DNA from: Georgenia satyanarayanai | Lineage (GTDB): Bacteria > Actinomycetota > Actinomycetes > Actinomycetales > Actinomycetaceae | NCBI RefSeq assembly: GCF_009193135.1 | Contig: NZ_VUKC01000009.1 | Location: forward strand, 62,001-126,000 | DNA: 64,000 bases | Reading direction: 5' to 3' | Shown here: positions 27,464 through 37,224 of the stretch, in pieces | Numbering within the stretch: the stretch's first letter is position 1 | Layout: the number at the start of each line of letters is the position of its first letter | Program-made: the position numbers and the translations under genes | The notes under the pieces: model-generated | Told to the model about the DNA's origin: nothing | Database searches by the model: none | Seen by the model: only the letters and a program-made list of their open reading frames with translations

Positions 27464-27503
27464 TGTTGACATTGCAACACCATTGAGTGTTGACATGGCA
27501 ACA
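27464..27503. promoter_or_regulatory. Two tandem palindromic operators upstream of dctP
   Basis: TGTTGACATTGCAACA (27464-27479) and TGTTGACATGGCAACA (27488-27503) are near-identical 16-mers, each a TGTTG-N6-CAACA palindrome, with starts 24 bp apart. The size and symmetry fit a MarR dimer site, and the operon encodes a MarR protein. They lie 72-111 bp before the dctP start. Confidence 0.75.
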
Positions 27504-27637
27504 CCGTTCGTCAATCCGGTTGCCATCTGTTGCCACGGAACGTCGACCGCTTCGGGTGGGGCCAGCCCCGCGGGCCGGTGCGGGCCGGACGGCAGGCAGC
27601 CACCTGCTTCGTCCGCGCTGTCGAGAACGAGTCCCCG

Positions 27638-29650
27638 CTAGGGGGTCAGCGCCGGCCGTGCCGCCAGGCGACGCAGCGCGGCGCGCGCCACCTCGCCGTC
27701 GGTCGTCGGCCACAGCGGCGGCATGGAGCCGCGCAGGAAGCTGCCGTACCGGGCCGTGGCGAGACGCGAGTCGAGGACGGCGACGACGCCGCGGTCCTCC
27801 GTCGAGCGGATGAGCCGTCCGGCGCCCTGGGCGAGGAGGAGCGCCGCGTGCGTGGCCGCCACGGACATGAACCCGTTGCCACCGCCCGCGGCGACGACCT
27901 CCGAGCGGGCGGAGCGGACGGGGTCGTCGGGCCGGGGGAAGGGGATGCGGTCGATGACGACGAGCCGGCAGGTGCGCCCCGGCACGTCCACCCCCTGCCA
28001 CAGGGACAGGGTGCCGACGAGGGTCGCCGACTCGTCCTCGGCGAACCGCCGCACGAGCGAGGGCAGCTGGTCCTCCCCCTGGCACAGGACCGGGGTGTCG
28101 ATCTCGGTCCGGAGCAGCTCCGCGGCCTCCTCCGCGGCGCGCCGGGAGGAGAACAGCCCGAGGGCGCCGCCCCCGGAGGCGCGGACGAGCTCGACGAGCT
28201 CCCGTTGCGCGTCCGCCCCGGGTCCCTCGCGCCCCGGCGCCGGGAGGTGGCGGGCGACGTAGAGGATGCCCTGGCGGCCGTAGTCGAAGGGCGAGCCGAC
28301 GTCGATCCCCTGCCACCGCGGCCCGGGCGCGGGGCGCGGGGCGTCGTCGTCGGCCTCGAGGTGGTCGAGGAGGCTGACGCCGAGGGTGCGCGCCACGGGC
28401 GTGAAGCTGCCGCCGAGGGAGAGCGTCGCGGAGGTGAGGACGGCCGCCTTGCCGGCGAGCAGCTCGGTGGCGATGGGGCGGGCGACGTCGAGGGGGGCGA
28501 GGTGGAGGCGGGCCGACTCGAAGCCGGTGCGCCCGCGCTCGCACCACAGGACCTCGCGGCGCTGGGCCACGCCGTCGCCGAGGAGGCGCTCGGCGATCTC
28601 GTGGAGGACGACCATCGCCGAACGCGCCATGAGCCGCCCGCCCGCCTCGGCGTCGGTCTCCCCGCGCATCGCACTGATCGCCTCGCGGCTGCCGGCCTCG
28701 AGGAGGGTGACGGCGTCGAGGAGCTCGGCGGGCACCGAGCGCAGCCGGCCCGTGGGCGCGGTCTCCAGCCAGCCGCCCAGCGCGCGGCCGGCGGCGTCGA
28801 GGGCCTCGACGGCCACCCCGGTGTGCTTGCGGGCCAGCCGCGCCGTGCGGTCGACGACGGCGGTGGACAGCTCGAGAGTGGACTGGGCCGTCACGCGCTC
28901 GGCCAGCTCGTGTGCCTCATCGACGACGAGGACCTCGTGCTCGGGCAGCACCCGGGGCGAGCCGGCCGCGGCGATGCCGAGCATCGCGTGGTTCGTGACG
29001 ACGACGTCGGCCTCGTGCGCGGCCCGGCGTGCCGCCTCGGGGAAGCACTCCTCGAGCATCGGGCAGCTCGCCCCGAGGCACTCGAGCTTGGTCACCGACA
29101 CCTGGCGCCACGCGCGGTCACCGACGCCCGGGTCGAGGTCGTCGCGGTCACCGGTGTCGGTCTCCTCGGCCCACTCGCGCAGCCGGACGACCTGCTCGGC
29201 GAGCGGGCCCCGGGAGGCGCTGCCCGCGGCGTCGGCCGTGGCGGCGTCGACGGCGAAGAGGCCCGGCTCGTCCTCGGTCGGGTAGCCGCCGGCCACCTTG
29301 TGTCTGCACACGTAGTTGTGCCAGCCCTTGAGGAGCGCCACCTCGGGGCGCGGTGCACCGGAGGCGGCGACGACGTCGGCGACGAGCGGGACGTCGTGGG
29401 TGAGCACCTGACGCTGGAGGGCGAGGGTGGCGGTGGAGATGACGGCGCGCTGGTGGTGGCGCACGGCGTGGTCGAGGACGGGCACGAGGTAGCCGAGGGA
29501 CTTCCCGGTGCCGGTGCCGGCCTGGACGAGCAGGGCTCGCGGCTCGCGGAGGGTCCGGGCCACCTCCTCGGCCATCTCGAGCTGGCCCGCGCGCTCCCTG
29601 CCGCCCAGGCGCCGGACCGCGGCGGCGAGCAGCTCGGGCGTGCCGCTCAC
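27638..29650 (-). CDS. dinG: DinG/XPD-family ATP-dependent DNA helicase
   Basis: Superfamily 2 iron-sulfur helicase. The 670-residue product has Walker A AGTGTGKSLGYLVP near residue 45, four cysteines in the [4Fe-4S] arrangement (one in HNYVCRHK, then LECLGASCPMLEECF), and Walker B VVDEAHEL. Later motifs are TSATL, GTLSLWQGVDVPG and the QGAGRLIRS box. The N-terminal exonuclease found in some relatives is absent. The start is GTG at 29650, overlapping the hflX stop (GTGA). No LexA box is visible, so SOS control is not supported despite the gene name. Confidence 0.93.
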   Translation of the reverse strand: MSGTPELLAAAVRRLGGRERAGQLEMAEEVARTLREPRALLVQAGTGTGKSLGYLVPVLDHAVRHHQRAVISTATLALQRQVLTHDVPLVADVVAASGAPRPEVALLKGWHNYVCRHKVAGGYPTEDEPGLFAVDAATADAAGSASRGPLAEQVVRLREWAEETDTGDRDDLDPGVGDRAWRQVSVTKLECLGASCPMLEECFPEAARRAAHEADVVVTNHAMLGIAAAGSPRVLPEHEVLVVDEAHELAERVTAQSTLELSTAVVDRTARLARKHTGVAVEALDAAGRALGGWLETAPTGRLRSVPAELLDAVTLLEAGSREAISAMRGETDAEAGGRLMARSAMVVLHEIAERLLGDGVAQRREVLWCERGRTGFESARLHLAPLDVARPIATELLAGKAAVLTSATLSLGGSFTPVARTLGVSLLDHLEADDDAPRPAPGPRWQGIDVGSPFDYGRQGILYVARHLPAPGREGPGADAQRELVELVRASGGGALGLFSSRRAAEEAAELLRTEIDTPVLCQGEDQLPSLVRRFAEDESATLVGTLSLWQGVDVPGRTCRLVVIDRIPFPRPDDPVRSARSEVVAAGGGNGFMSVAATHAALLLAQGAGRLIRSTEDRGVVAVLDSRLATARYGSFLRGSMPPLWPTTDGEVARAALRRLAARPALTP

Positions 29651-31134
29651 GCCGAGGCGGCGGCGGTGAGGTCGGCCGCGAGGGTCGGGTCGACGAGCGC
29701 CGTCAGCTGTGTGCCGGCGCCGGTGTGCTCCTCGGCGAGCACCTCACCGGTGGCGTGCGCTCGCGAGACGAGGTCGCCGCGTGAGTACGGCACGAGGACC
29801 TCGACCCGCACCGAGGGGCGCGGGAGGAGCTCGGCGATGCGCTCGCGCAGCTCCTCGATGCCCTCGCCGGTGCGTGCCGACACCGCGACGGCGCCGGGGT
29901 AGCGGGTACGCAGGCCCGCGACGGTGCCGGGGTCGGCGAGGTCGGCCTTGTTGAGGACGACGACCTCGGGGATGTCGTCCGCGCCGGGGATGTCGGCGAG
30001 GACGTCGCGCACCGCCTTGACCTGCCCCTCGGGGTCGGGGTGGGCGGCGTCGACGACGTGGAGGATGAGGTCGGCGTCGGCGACCTCCTCGAGGGTGGAG
30101 CGGAAGGCCTCGACGAGCTCGTGCGGCAGCGAGCGCACGAAGCCGACGGTGTCGGCGAGGGTGTAGGCGCGCCCGTCCGGGGTCTCGGCCCGGCGCACCG
30201 TGGGGTCGAGGGTGGCGAAGAGTGAGTTCTCGACGAGCACGCCGGCGCCGGTGAGCCGGTTGAGGAGGGAGGACTTGCCGGCGTTGGTGTAGCCGGCGAT
30301 GGCGACGGCGGGGACCTGCGCGCGGTGCCGTGAGGCGCGCTTGGTCTCCCGGGAGGGGGCCATGGCGGCGATCTGGCGACGCAGACGCGCCATCCGGGTG
30401 CGGATGCGGCGGCGGTCGAGCTCGATCTTCGTCTCACCCGGTCCGCGGGAGCCGATGCCGGCACCGCCCGCGACGCGGCCACCGGCCTGCCGGGACATCG
30501 ACTCGCCCCACCCGCGCAGGCGCGGGAGCAGGTACTCCAGCTGGGCGAGCTCGACCTGCGCCTTGCCCTCCCGGGACTTGGCGTGCTGGGCGAAGATGTC
30601 GAGGATGAGGGCGGTGCGGTCGATGACCTTGACCTTGACGACGTCCTCGAGCGCACGGCGCTGGGAGGGGCTGAGCTCGGAGTCGGCGACGACGGTGTCG
30701 GCACCGACCTCGGCGACGAGCTCGGCGAGCTCGGCCGCCTTGCCCGAGCCGAGGAACGTGGCCGGGTCCGGGGTGGCGCGGCGCTGGAGCACCGCGTCCA
30801 GCACGATGGAACCGGCGGTCTCCGCGAGCGCCGCGAGCTCGCGGAGCGAGACCTCCGCGAGCTCCGCCTGCGGTCCGGACCACAGGCCGATGAGGACGAC
30901 CCGCTCGAGGCGCAGCTGCCGGTACTCGACCTCGGACATGTCCTCGAGCTCGGTCGAGAGGCCGGCGACACGACGGAGCGCCGAGCGCTCCTCGCGGTCG
31001 AGCTGGTCGCCGTCGAGCTCGTGCCCCGCGGCGTCGCCGGTCTGGAGTGCCGTCCCGGCACGGGCGAGCACACGTGCCACGACGTCCCGTGCGGGGTCGC
31101 GTTCCTGCGCCGCGTCGTCGTCGTGATCTGCCAT
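29647..31134 (-). CDS. hflX: GTPase HflX
   Basis: Ribosome-associated GTPase that splits stalled or hibernating ribosomes in studied bacteria. In 495 residues the N-terminal HflX domain shows GSGKAAELAELV and QVELAQLEYLLPRL, with the glycine-rich GGAGIGSRGPGETKIELDRR linker. The G domain has G1 GYTNAGKSSLLN, G2/G3 DTVGFVRSLPH and G4 NKADL. About 55 extra acidic residues precede the core, as in other actinobacteria. The ATG at 31134 is chosen; upstream codons are out of character. It is followed by dinG with a 4-bp overlap. Confidence 0.95.
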   Translation of the reverse strand: MADHDDDAAQERDPARDVVARVLARAGTALQTGDAAGHELDGDQLDREERSALRRVAGLSTELEDMSEVEYRQLRLERVVLIGLWSGPQAELAEVSLRELAALAETAGSIVLDAVLQRRATPDPATFLGSGKAAELAELVAEVGADTVVADSELSPSQRRALEDVVKVKVIDRTALILDIFAQHAKSREGKAQVELAQLEYLLPRLRGWGESMSRQAGGRVAGGAGIGSRGPGETKIELDRRRIRTRMARLRRQIAAMAPSRETKRASRHRAQVPAVAIAGYTNAGKSSLLNRLTGAGVLVENSLFATLDPTVRRAETPDGRAYTLADTVGFVRSLPHELVEAFRSTLEEVADADLILHVVDAAHPDPEGQVKAVRDVLADIPGADDIPEVVVLNKADLADPGTVAGLRTRYPGAVAVSARTGEGIEELRERIAELLPRPSVRVEVLVPYSRGDLVSRAHATGEVLAEEHTGAGTQLTALVDPTLAADLTAAASA

Positions 31135-31227
31135 GGTCTCCCAGTCGTCGTCCACCACGTCCCAGGATCCCACGGCGGCCCCGGTCCGGCGACCAGTTAT
31201 CCCCAGCAGCGGGGTAGGTTTCGGTGG

Positions 31228-31833
31228 GTGAGCGAGCACTACTTCACCGCGCGGCCGGCCTCCCCCGGGGAGACCCGCACCCTCGACGTCGTCCTGCGCG
31301 GGCGGCCGGTCCAGGTCCGCACCGCGCCGGGCGTCTTCTCCGGCGACCGGCTCGACATCGGGACGCGCGTGCTCCTGGACGCCGTGCCCGACCCGGCGCC
31401 CACCGGGACGCTCGTGGACCTCGGCTGCGGCTGGGGTCCGGTCACCCTCGCGATGGCCGCCGCCTCCCCGGGAGCACGCGTCGTCGCCGTCGACGTCAAC
31501 GAGCGGGCCCGGGACCTCACCGCGCGGAACGCCGCCGCCCTGGGGCTCGGCAACGTCGTCGTTGCCGCGCCCGAGGAGGCCGAGGCGCTCGTCGCGGGCG
31601 GGATCGACGAGCTGTGGTCCAACCCGCCCATCCGGATCGGCAAGGAGGCGCTGCACGCGCTGCTGCGCACGTGGCTGGGCCGGCTGGCACCCGCCGGGTG
31701 CGCGCGGCTGGTGGTGAGCAAGAACCTCGGGGCCGACTCCCTGCAGCGCTGGGTCGAGACCGAGCTCGGCATGCCGACGGAGCGACTGTCGAGCTCCAAG
31801 GGCTTCCGGGTGCTCGACGTGCGGCGCCCCTAG
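31228..31833 (+). CDS. Class I SAM-dependent methyltransferase (RsmC-like small MTS domain)
   Basis: The 201-residue protein begins VSEHYFTARPAS, typical of the small RsmC-like group. It has the SAM-binding block LVDLGCGWGPVTLAMA near residue 72, acidic strand VVAVDVNERA, and the NPPI motif (SNPPIRIG) that positions an amino group for N-methylation. A guanine or adenine of RNA is the expected target by family; the exact site is unknown. The start is GTG at 31228. It is divergent from hflX, and its TAG stop overlaps the dapF stop in a CTAG. Confidence 0.9.
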   Translation: MSEHYFTARPASPGETRTLDVVLRGRPVQVRTAPGVFSGDRLDIGTRVLLDAVPDPAPTGTLVDLGCGWGPVTLAMAAASPGARVVAVDVNERARDLTARNAAALGLGNVVVAAPEEAEALVAGGIDELWSNPPIRIGKEALHALLRTWLGRLAPAGCARLVVSKNLGADSLQRWVETELGMPTERLSSSKGFRVLDVRRP

Positions 31834-32741
31834 CGGAGCGTCACCCGCCCGACGAGCGTCGCGGGGCCTGTGAGCAGCGCGCGCCCGTCGTCGGTGAGCC
31901 GCACGACGAGCTCACCGCCCGGCACGAGGACCCGCCACAGGCGGGGCGCGCCCGCGCCGCCCCACGCGTGCAGCGCGACCGCGACGGCGCACGCGCCGGT
32001 GCCGCACGAGCGGGTCTCCCCCGCGCCGCGCTCCTGCACGCGCATGCGGACGGTGCCGGTGGGCTCGCCGTCCGTCGTCGTCTCCCCCAGCGGGACGACG
32101 ACCTCGACGTTCGTGCCGTCGGCGGGCTCGGGGTCGACGGCGACGAGCGGGACGAGGTCAGCCGCCGCGAGCTCCTCCTCGTCGGGCAGCGCGACGACGG
32201 TGTGCGGGTTGGGCATGGTGACCCGCAGCCCGGCCCGCGTGCCCTCGAGGCCACGCACCTGGACGGCGACGTCGAAGCCGCGGGTGACGGCGTCGCCACC
32301 CCCGGGCAGCTGCCACGGGCCCATGTCGACGGTCCAGTCCCCACCGGTGCGCGTGACCGCCCGGACGCCGCCACGGGTGCCGACGAGCACCGCCTCGCCG
32401 TCCGCGGGGGCGATGAGGCCCTCGTCGACGAGGTAGGTGGCGAGGAGCCGGGCGGCGTTGCCGCACATCTCGGCGACCGAGCCGTCGGCGTTGCGGTAGT
32501 CCATGAACCACTCGGCGCCCTGCGCCGCCGCCGCGCGCGCCTCGGGCGTCCCGAGCGCGGCGGACCGGACGGCGCGCACGAGGCCGTCGGCGCCGATGCC
32601 GGCGCGCCGGTCGCACACGGCGGCCACGGTCTCGGCGTCGACGTCGAGGCGGGCGTCGGGATCGGTGAGGAGGACGAAGTCGTTCTCGGTGGCGTGCCCT
32701 TTGGTGAGGGGGACGCCCCGGAGCGGGGCCAGCGGCGACAT
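31830..32741 (-). CDS. dapF: Diaminopimelate epimerase
   Basis: Converts LL- to meso-diaminopimelate, the last step before lysine and the cross-linking residue of DAP-type walls. The 303-residue product has the two active-site cysteines in AEMCGNAARL and RSCGTGACAVA, plus the N-terminal GHATENDFVLLTD. Substrate-binding asparagines are in MPNPHTVV and DGTNVEVV. The ATG at 32741 is used. The order miaB-miaA-dapF on one strand is standard in actinobacteria; dapA and dapB lie elsewhere in the window. Confidence 0.95.
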   Translation of the reverse strand: MSPLAPLRGVPLTKGHATENDFVLLTDPDARLDVDAETVAAVCDRRAGIGADGLVRAVRSAALGTPEARAAAAQGAEWFMDYRNADGSVAEMCGNAARLLATYLVDEGLIAPADGEAVLVGTRGGVRAVTRTGGDWTVDMGPWQLPGGGDAVTRGFDVAVQVRGLEGTRAGLRVTMPNPHTVVALPDEEELAAADLVPLVAVDPEPADGTNVEVVVPLGETTTDGEPTGTVRMRVQERGAGETRSCGTGACAVAVALHAWGGAGAPRLWRVLVPGGELVVRLTDDGRALLTGPATLVGRVTLR

Positions 32742-32812
32742 GTGGACGAGCCTACGCGCCCCCACCACCTCCCCCGCACCTGTCCGATCCCTGCCCGGAT
32801 GACCGGGTGGGG

Positions 32813-33775
32813 CTACGCCAGGAGGGCGGCGACCTGCTCCGGCAGGTCCGCCGAGGGCGGCAGCCAGTGGACGCGCGGGTCGCGGCGGAACCACTGCTGC
32901 TGGCGGCGGGCGAGCTGCCGCGTGGCGACGGAGATGGCGGCGTGCGCGTCCTCGACGCTGAGCCGGCCCTCGAGGACGGCGACCGCCTGGGCGTAGCCGA
33001 CGGCGCGTGACGCGGTCCGGCCCTGCGCGAGCCCCGCGGCGAGCAGCTCGCGGGTCTCCTCGAGCAGGCCGCCGTCGAGCATCGCGCGGGCGCGGACGGA
33101 GATGCGGGTGAGGAGCTCCTCGCGCGGGACGTCGATGGCCACCTGCACGGCGGGCAGGTGGTAGCGGTGCTCGGGCATCGTGGCCGAGTAGGGCCGTCCG
33201 GTCAGCTCGATGACCTCCAGGGCCCGCACGATCCGGCGGGTGTTCCCCGGCGGGATCCGCTCGGCGGCGACCGGGTCGCGCTCGGCGAGCTCCCGATACA
33301 GCATCCCGGGCCCCTCCTCCTCGGCGCGGGCCTCCAGGAGCCCGCGCACCTCGGGGTCGGTGCCGGGGAACTCGAGCTCGTCGAGGGCGGCCCGCACGTA
33401 GAGCCCGGAGCCTCCGACGAGGACACCGCGGCGGCCCCGCCCGGCCACGGCGGCGAGGTCGGTGCGGGCCTCGCGCTGGTAGGCCGCGACGTTCGCCTCC
33501 TCGGTGACGTCGAGGACGTCGAGCTGGTGGTGGGCGACGCCGCGCCGCTCGGCGACGGGGAGCTTGGCGGTACCGACGTCCATGCCGCGGTAGAGCTGCA
33601 TGGCGTCCGCGTTGACGACCTCCGCCGCCGCGGGGCCGCCGAGGAGCTCGACGACGTCGAGGGCCAGGTCGGACTTGCCCGTCGCGGTGGACCCGACGAC
33701 AGCGAGGACGGGGGCCGGCACGGCGTCCAGGCTACCCACCGCGGCACCAGCGGACCGGTCGTCTTTCCCGCTCAC
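32813..33775 (-). CDS. miaA: tRNA dimethylallyltransferase MiaA
   Basis: Adds the isopentenyl group to A37 of tRNAs reading UNN codons. MiaB then acts on the product. The 320-residue protein has the P-loop VVGSTATGKSDLALD near residue 27, NADAMQLYRGMDVGTAK, the GGSGLYVRAALD block, and the C-terminal arginine-rich RQLARRQQQWFRRD. The start is taken as GTG at 33775; GTG at 33739 is an alternative that removes a non-conserved N-terminal dozen. It lies 66 bp after miaB and 71 bp before dapF. Confidence 0.94.
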   Translation of the reverse strand: MSGKDDRSAGAAVGSLDAVPAPVLAVVGSTATGKSDLALDVVELLGGPAAAEVVNADAMQLYRGMDVGTAKLPVAERRGVAHHQLDVLDVTEEANVAAYQREARTDLAAVAGRGRRGVLVGGSGLYVRAALDELEFPGTDPEVRGLLEARAEEEGPGMLYRELAERDPVAAERIPPGNTRRIVRALEVIELTGRPYSATMPEHRYHLPAVQVAIDVPREELLTRISVRARAMLDGGLLEETRELLAAGLAQGRTASRAVGYAQAVAVLEGRLSVEDAHAAISVATRQLARRQQQWFRRDPRVHWLPPSADLPEQVAALLA

Positions 33776-33841
33776 CTCGGCCCGAGCGGACGGGCGCGCC
33801 GTGGTGAGGAGGGGCGACGAGAGGTCCGGGGAGCACGCCGC

Positions 33842-35362
33842 TCAGCGGGCGCGCAGGGTCGGCATGCCGAGGGTGACGGCGCCGCCCACGGCCGGGGACG
33901 CACCGCCGCCGTGGTCGTGGTCCCCGCGCTGGGCCCGCTCCCACGCGTCGCCGGCGCGCGTGCGGCGCAGGGCGTAGGTGCCGCCGAGCGCCGGGGAGTC
34001 GGCGACGAGGTGGTGGGGGGCGCCGTGGGTGACGGTCGCCGTCACCATGTCACCGGGGCGCGGGGCGTCCGTCACGCTCTCGGGCAGCGCGACGTGGACG
34101 AGGCGGTTGTCGGCGGCACGGCCGCTGATGCGGGCGGTCGCCCCGTCCTTGCGCCCGCCGCCGTCGGAGACGAGCACCTCGACGGTGCGCCCGACCTGAC
34201 GCTCGTTCTCCTCCGTCCCGATGCGCTCCTGGAGCGCGACCAGGCGCTGGTAGCGCTCGGCGACGACGTCGGCCGGGACCTGGTCGGGCAGGTCGGCCGC
34301 GGGCGTGCCCGGCCGCGGGGAGTACTGGAAGGTGAAGGCGCTGGCGAAGCGGGAGGCCGCGACGACGTCGAGGGTGGCCTGGAAGTCCTCCTCGGTCTCC
34401 CCCGGGAACCCGACGATGATGTCGGTGCTGATCGCGGCGTCCGGGATGGCGGCACGGACGCGGTCGAGGATGCCGAGGAACTTCGCCGAGCGGTAGGAGC
34501 GCCGCATGGCCCGCAGGATCCGGTCCGAGCCGGACTGCAGCGGCATGTGCAGCTGCGGCATGACGGTGGGCGTCTGGGCCATCGCCTCGATGACGTCGTC
34601 GGTGAAGGCGGCCGGGTGCGGGGAGGTGAAGCGCACCCGCTCCAGGCCCGCGACCTGGCCGCACGCACGCAGCAGCTTGGCGAAGGCGCCGCGGTCCCCG
34701 AAGCCCACGCCGTAGGAGTTGACGTTCTGCCCGAGCAGGGTGACCTCGATGGCGCCCTGGGCGACGACGGCCTCGACCTCGGCCAGCACGTCGCCCGGCC
34801 GGCGGTCGCGCTCCTTGCCGCGCAGGTGGGGGACGATGCAGAAGGTGCACGTGTTGTTGCAGCCCACGGAGATCGACACCCAGCCGGCGTAGGCCGACTC
34901 GCGCTTGGTGGGCAGCGTGGACGGGAAGACCTTGAGCGACTCCTCGATCTCCACCTGCGCCTCGGCGTTGTGCCGCGCCCGCTCGAGCAGGGTGGGCAGG
35001 ACGTCGAGGTTGTGGGTGCCGAAGACGACGTCGACCCACGGCGCCTTGTCGACGATGCCGTCCCGCATCTGCTGGGCGAGGCAGCCGCCGACGGCGATCT
35101 GCATGCCCGGCCGCGAGCGCTTGACCGACGCGAGCTGCCCGAGGTTGCCGAAGAGGCGGCTGGCGGCGTTCTCGCGCACCGAGCACGTGTTGATGACGAC
35201 GACGTCCGCACCGGTGCCCAACGCCTCGCCGGCGCCCGCCTCGGCGGGCACGTAGCCGGCGCCCTCGAGCATGCCGGCCAGTCGCTCGGAGTCGTGGACG
35301 TTCATCTGGCAGCCCATGGTGCGCACGACGTAGGTGCGGGGCGCGCTGGCGGTGGCAGTCAT
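33842..35362 (-). CDS. miaB: tRNA-2-methylthio-N6-dimethylallyladenosine synthase MiaB
   Basis: Radical-SAM methylthiotransferase that turns i6A37 into ms2i6A37. The 506-residue product has the N-terminal cluster cysteines in [24 protein letters not shown] and AVGGCLAQQ. The radical-SAM triad is in [21 protein letters not shown] domain follows ([14 protein letters not shown]). About 40 residues after TRAM form a H/D/G-rich tail. The ATG at 35362 precedes the conserved [10 protein letters not shown]. It is divergent from gluA with 117 bp between. Confidence 0.95.
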   Translation of the reverse strand: MTATASAPRTYVVRTMGCQMNVHDSERLAGMLEGAGYVPAEAGAGEALGTGADVVVINTCSVRENAASRLFGNLGQLASVKRSRPGMQIAVGGCLAQQMRDGIVDKAPWVDVVFGTHNLDVLPTLLERARHNAEAQVEIEESLKVFPSTLPTKRESAYAGWVSISVGCNNTCTFCIVPHLRGKERDRRPGDVLAEVEAVVAQGAIEVTLLGQNVNSYGVGFGDRGAFAKLLRACGQVAGLERVRFTSPHPAAFTDDVIEAMAQTPTVMPQLHMPLQSGSDRILRAMRRSYRSAKFLGILDRVRAAIPDAAISTDIIVGFPGETEEDFQATLDVVAASRFASAFTFQYSPRPGTPAADLPDQVPADVVAERYQRLVALQERIGTEENERQVGRTVEVLVSDGGGRKDGATARISGRAADNRLVHVALPESVTDAPRPGDMVTATVTHGAPHHLVADSPALGGTYALRRTRAGDAWERAQRGDHDHGGGASPAVGGAVTLGMPTLRAR

Positions 35363-35479
35363 CGTCGGACAAGTGTAGTTCGCCCGGTCGGCACCCCACG
35401 GCCCCGGTGGGGACGCCGCGACGGGACTGTGACCTGGATATCCGTGACGTGACCCACCGCACTGGTTAGGTTGACCCCT

Positions 35480-36250
35480 ATGAGTCAGCCCGACGCCATG
35501 CCCCCGCCCACCGATGAACCGCTCGTCGAGCTGCGCGGCGTCAACAAGTACTTCGGTGAGCTGCACGTCCTCAAGGACATCGACCTCACCGTCCACCGCG
35601 GTGAGGTCGTCGTCGTCATCGGTCCCTCCGGCTCCGGCAAGTCGACGCTGTGCCGGACCATCAACCGGCTGGAGACGATCAGCTCGGGGCAGATCCTCGT
35701 CGACGGCACCCCGCTCCCCGAGGAGGGCAAGGCGCTGGCCCGCCTGCGTGCCGACGTCGGCATGGTGTTCCAGTCCTTCAACCTCTTCGCCCACAAGACC
35801 GTGCTCGACAACGTGACCCTGGGGCCGGTCAAGGTCAGGGGCATGAAGACCAAGGACGCCCGGGAGCTGGGCATGGGGCTGCTCGAGCGGGTGGGGGTGG
35901 CCAACCAGGCGTCCAAGCTGCCGGCCCAGCTCTCCGGCGGCCAGCAGCAGCGCGTGGCGATCGCCCGGGCGCTGGCGATGCGGCCGAAGGTCATGCTCTT
36001 CGACGAGCCGACCTCCGCCCTGGACCCGGAGATGATCAACGAGGTCCTCGACGTCATGACCTCCCTCGCCCGCGACGGCATGACGATGGTCGTCGTCACC
36101 CACGAGATGGGCTTCGCCCGGCGCGCGGGCGACCGCGTCGTCTTCATGGACGCCGGCGAGATCGTCGAGGAGAAGGACCCCGAGTCCTTCTTCACCCACG
36201 CCGAGACGGAGCGCGCCAAGGACTTCCTCGGCAAGATCCTCACCCACTGA
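35480..36250 (+). CDS. gluA: Amino-acid ABC transporter ATP-binding protein (GluA-like)
   Basis: ATPase of a polar amino-acid importer. The 256 residues have Walker [18 protein letters not shown]-loop [10 protein letters not shown], signature [15 protein letters not shown], Walker [14 protein letters not shown] and the switch histidine in [10 protein letters not shown]. The closest type is GlnQ/GluA. The ATG at 35480 lies a few bases after TTAGGT, so the transcript may be leaderless; an in-frame TTG at 35471 is a weaker option. In Corynebacterium a gluABCD operon is also adjacent to recX and miaB, which supports the glutamate assignment by context. Confidence 0.88.
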   Translation: MSQPDAMPPPTDEPLVELRGVNKYFGELHVLKDIDLTVHRGEVVVVIGPSGSGKSTLCRTINRLETISSGQILVDGTPLPEEGKALARLRADVGMVFQSFNLFAHKTVLDNVTLGPVKVRGMKTKDARELGMGLLERVGVANQASKLPAQLSGGQQQRVAIARALAMRPKVMLFDEPTSALDPEMINEVLDVMTSLARDGMTMVVVTHEMGFARRAGDRVVFMDAGEIVEEKDPESFFTHAETERAKDFLGKILTH

Positions 36251-36296
36251 CCAGCCGACCCGACCCGCTGTGGTGGGGCAACCGAAGGAGAGAAGC

Positions 36297-37154
36297 ATGC
36301 GGAAGACACGCAGGACGATGATCGCCCTCACGGCAGCGGGGATGCTCGCGCTGTCCGCCTGTGGTGACGACAACGGTGGTTCGGAGACCGAGCCGGTCGA
36401 CCCCTCGGAGTTCCCCGAGGGCAGCACCATGGCCCGTCTCGTCGAGGAGGGCAGCATGACGATCGGGACGAAGTTCGACCAGCCCCTCTTCGGTCTCCAG
36501 GGCCCCGACGGCGTGCCGGTGGGCTTCGACGTGGAGATCGGCCAGCTGATCGCCGACTCCCTCGGTGTGGAGGCCGAGTTCGTCGAGGCCCAGTCCGCCC
36601 AGCGCGAGCAGCTCATCCAGAACGGCTCGGTCGACATCGTCGTGGCGACCTACACGATCAACGACGACCGCAAGGAGCTCATCGACTTCGCCGGACCGTA
36701 CTACGTCGCCGGCCAGTCGCTCATGGTGGCGGCCGACAACACCGACATCAACGGCCCGGACGACCTCGCCGGCAAGACGGTGTGCTCGGCCGACGGCTCC
36801 ACCCCGGCGCAGAACATCCGGGACAACTACCCCGACGCGCAGCTCGTCACCTACGGCGCCTACACCGATTGCCTCGACCCGCTGCTCAGCGGCCAGGTCG
36901 ACGCCGTCACCACCGACAACGTCATCCTCGCCGGGTACGTCGACGAGTCGCCCGACGACTTCAAGCTCGTCGGTGACCTGTTCACCGAGGAGCCCTACGG
37001 CATCGGCCTCGCGAAGGGCGACGACGAGTTCCGCGACTTCATCAACGACGTCCTCGAGGAGGCCTACGAGGACGGGCGCTGGGCCGAGGCCTGGGAGAAC
37101 ACCGCGGGCGCGGTCCTCGACACGCCCGAGCCCCCGGCGGTCGACCGGTACTGA
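36297..37154 (+). CDS. gluB: Glutamate-type ABC transporter substrate-binding lipoprotein (GluB-like)
   Basis: Surface lipoprotein that captures the amino acid. The 285-residue product has a lipoprotein signal ([16 protein letters not shown], lipid Cys22) and an acidic linker. The type 3 solute-binding fold follows, with [27 protein letters not shown] and [19 protein letters not shown]. Two cysteines (VCSADG and DCLDPLL) may form a disulfide. The ATG at 36297 follows a strong AAGGAG. It is 46 bp after gluA and 70 bp before gluC. Confidence 0.9.
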   Translation: MRKTRRTMIALTAAGMLALSACGDDNGGSETEPVDPSEFPEGSTMARLVEEGSMTIGTKFDQPLFGLQGPDGVPVGFDVEIGQLIADSLGVEAEFVEAQSAQREQLIQNGSVDIVVATYTINDDRKELIDFAGPYYVAGQSLMVAADNTDINGPDDLAGKTVCSADGSTPAQNIRDNYPDAQLVTYGAYTDCLDPLLSGQVDAVTTDNVILAGYVDESPDDFKLVGDLFTEEPYGIGLAKGDDEFRDFINDVLEEAYEDGRWAEAWENTAGAVLDTPEPPAVDRY

Positions 37155-37224
37155 GCTGGACCTCCTCGGCGGTCCGGGGCGCCACGGGCGTCCCGGACCG
37201 CCGCCCACGTCGATCGGGAACTGA

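Noticed and set aside
27504-27637. Third operator copy around TGTTGCCACGGAACG
   Set aside because: Only one arm of the palindrome matches, so it is not supported as a third site.
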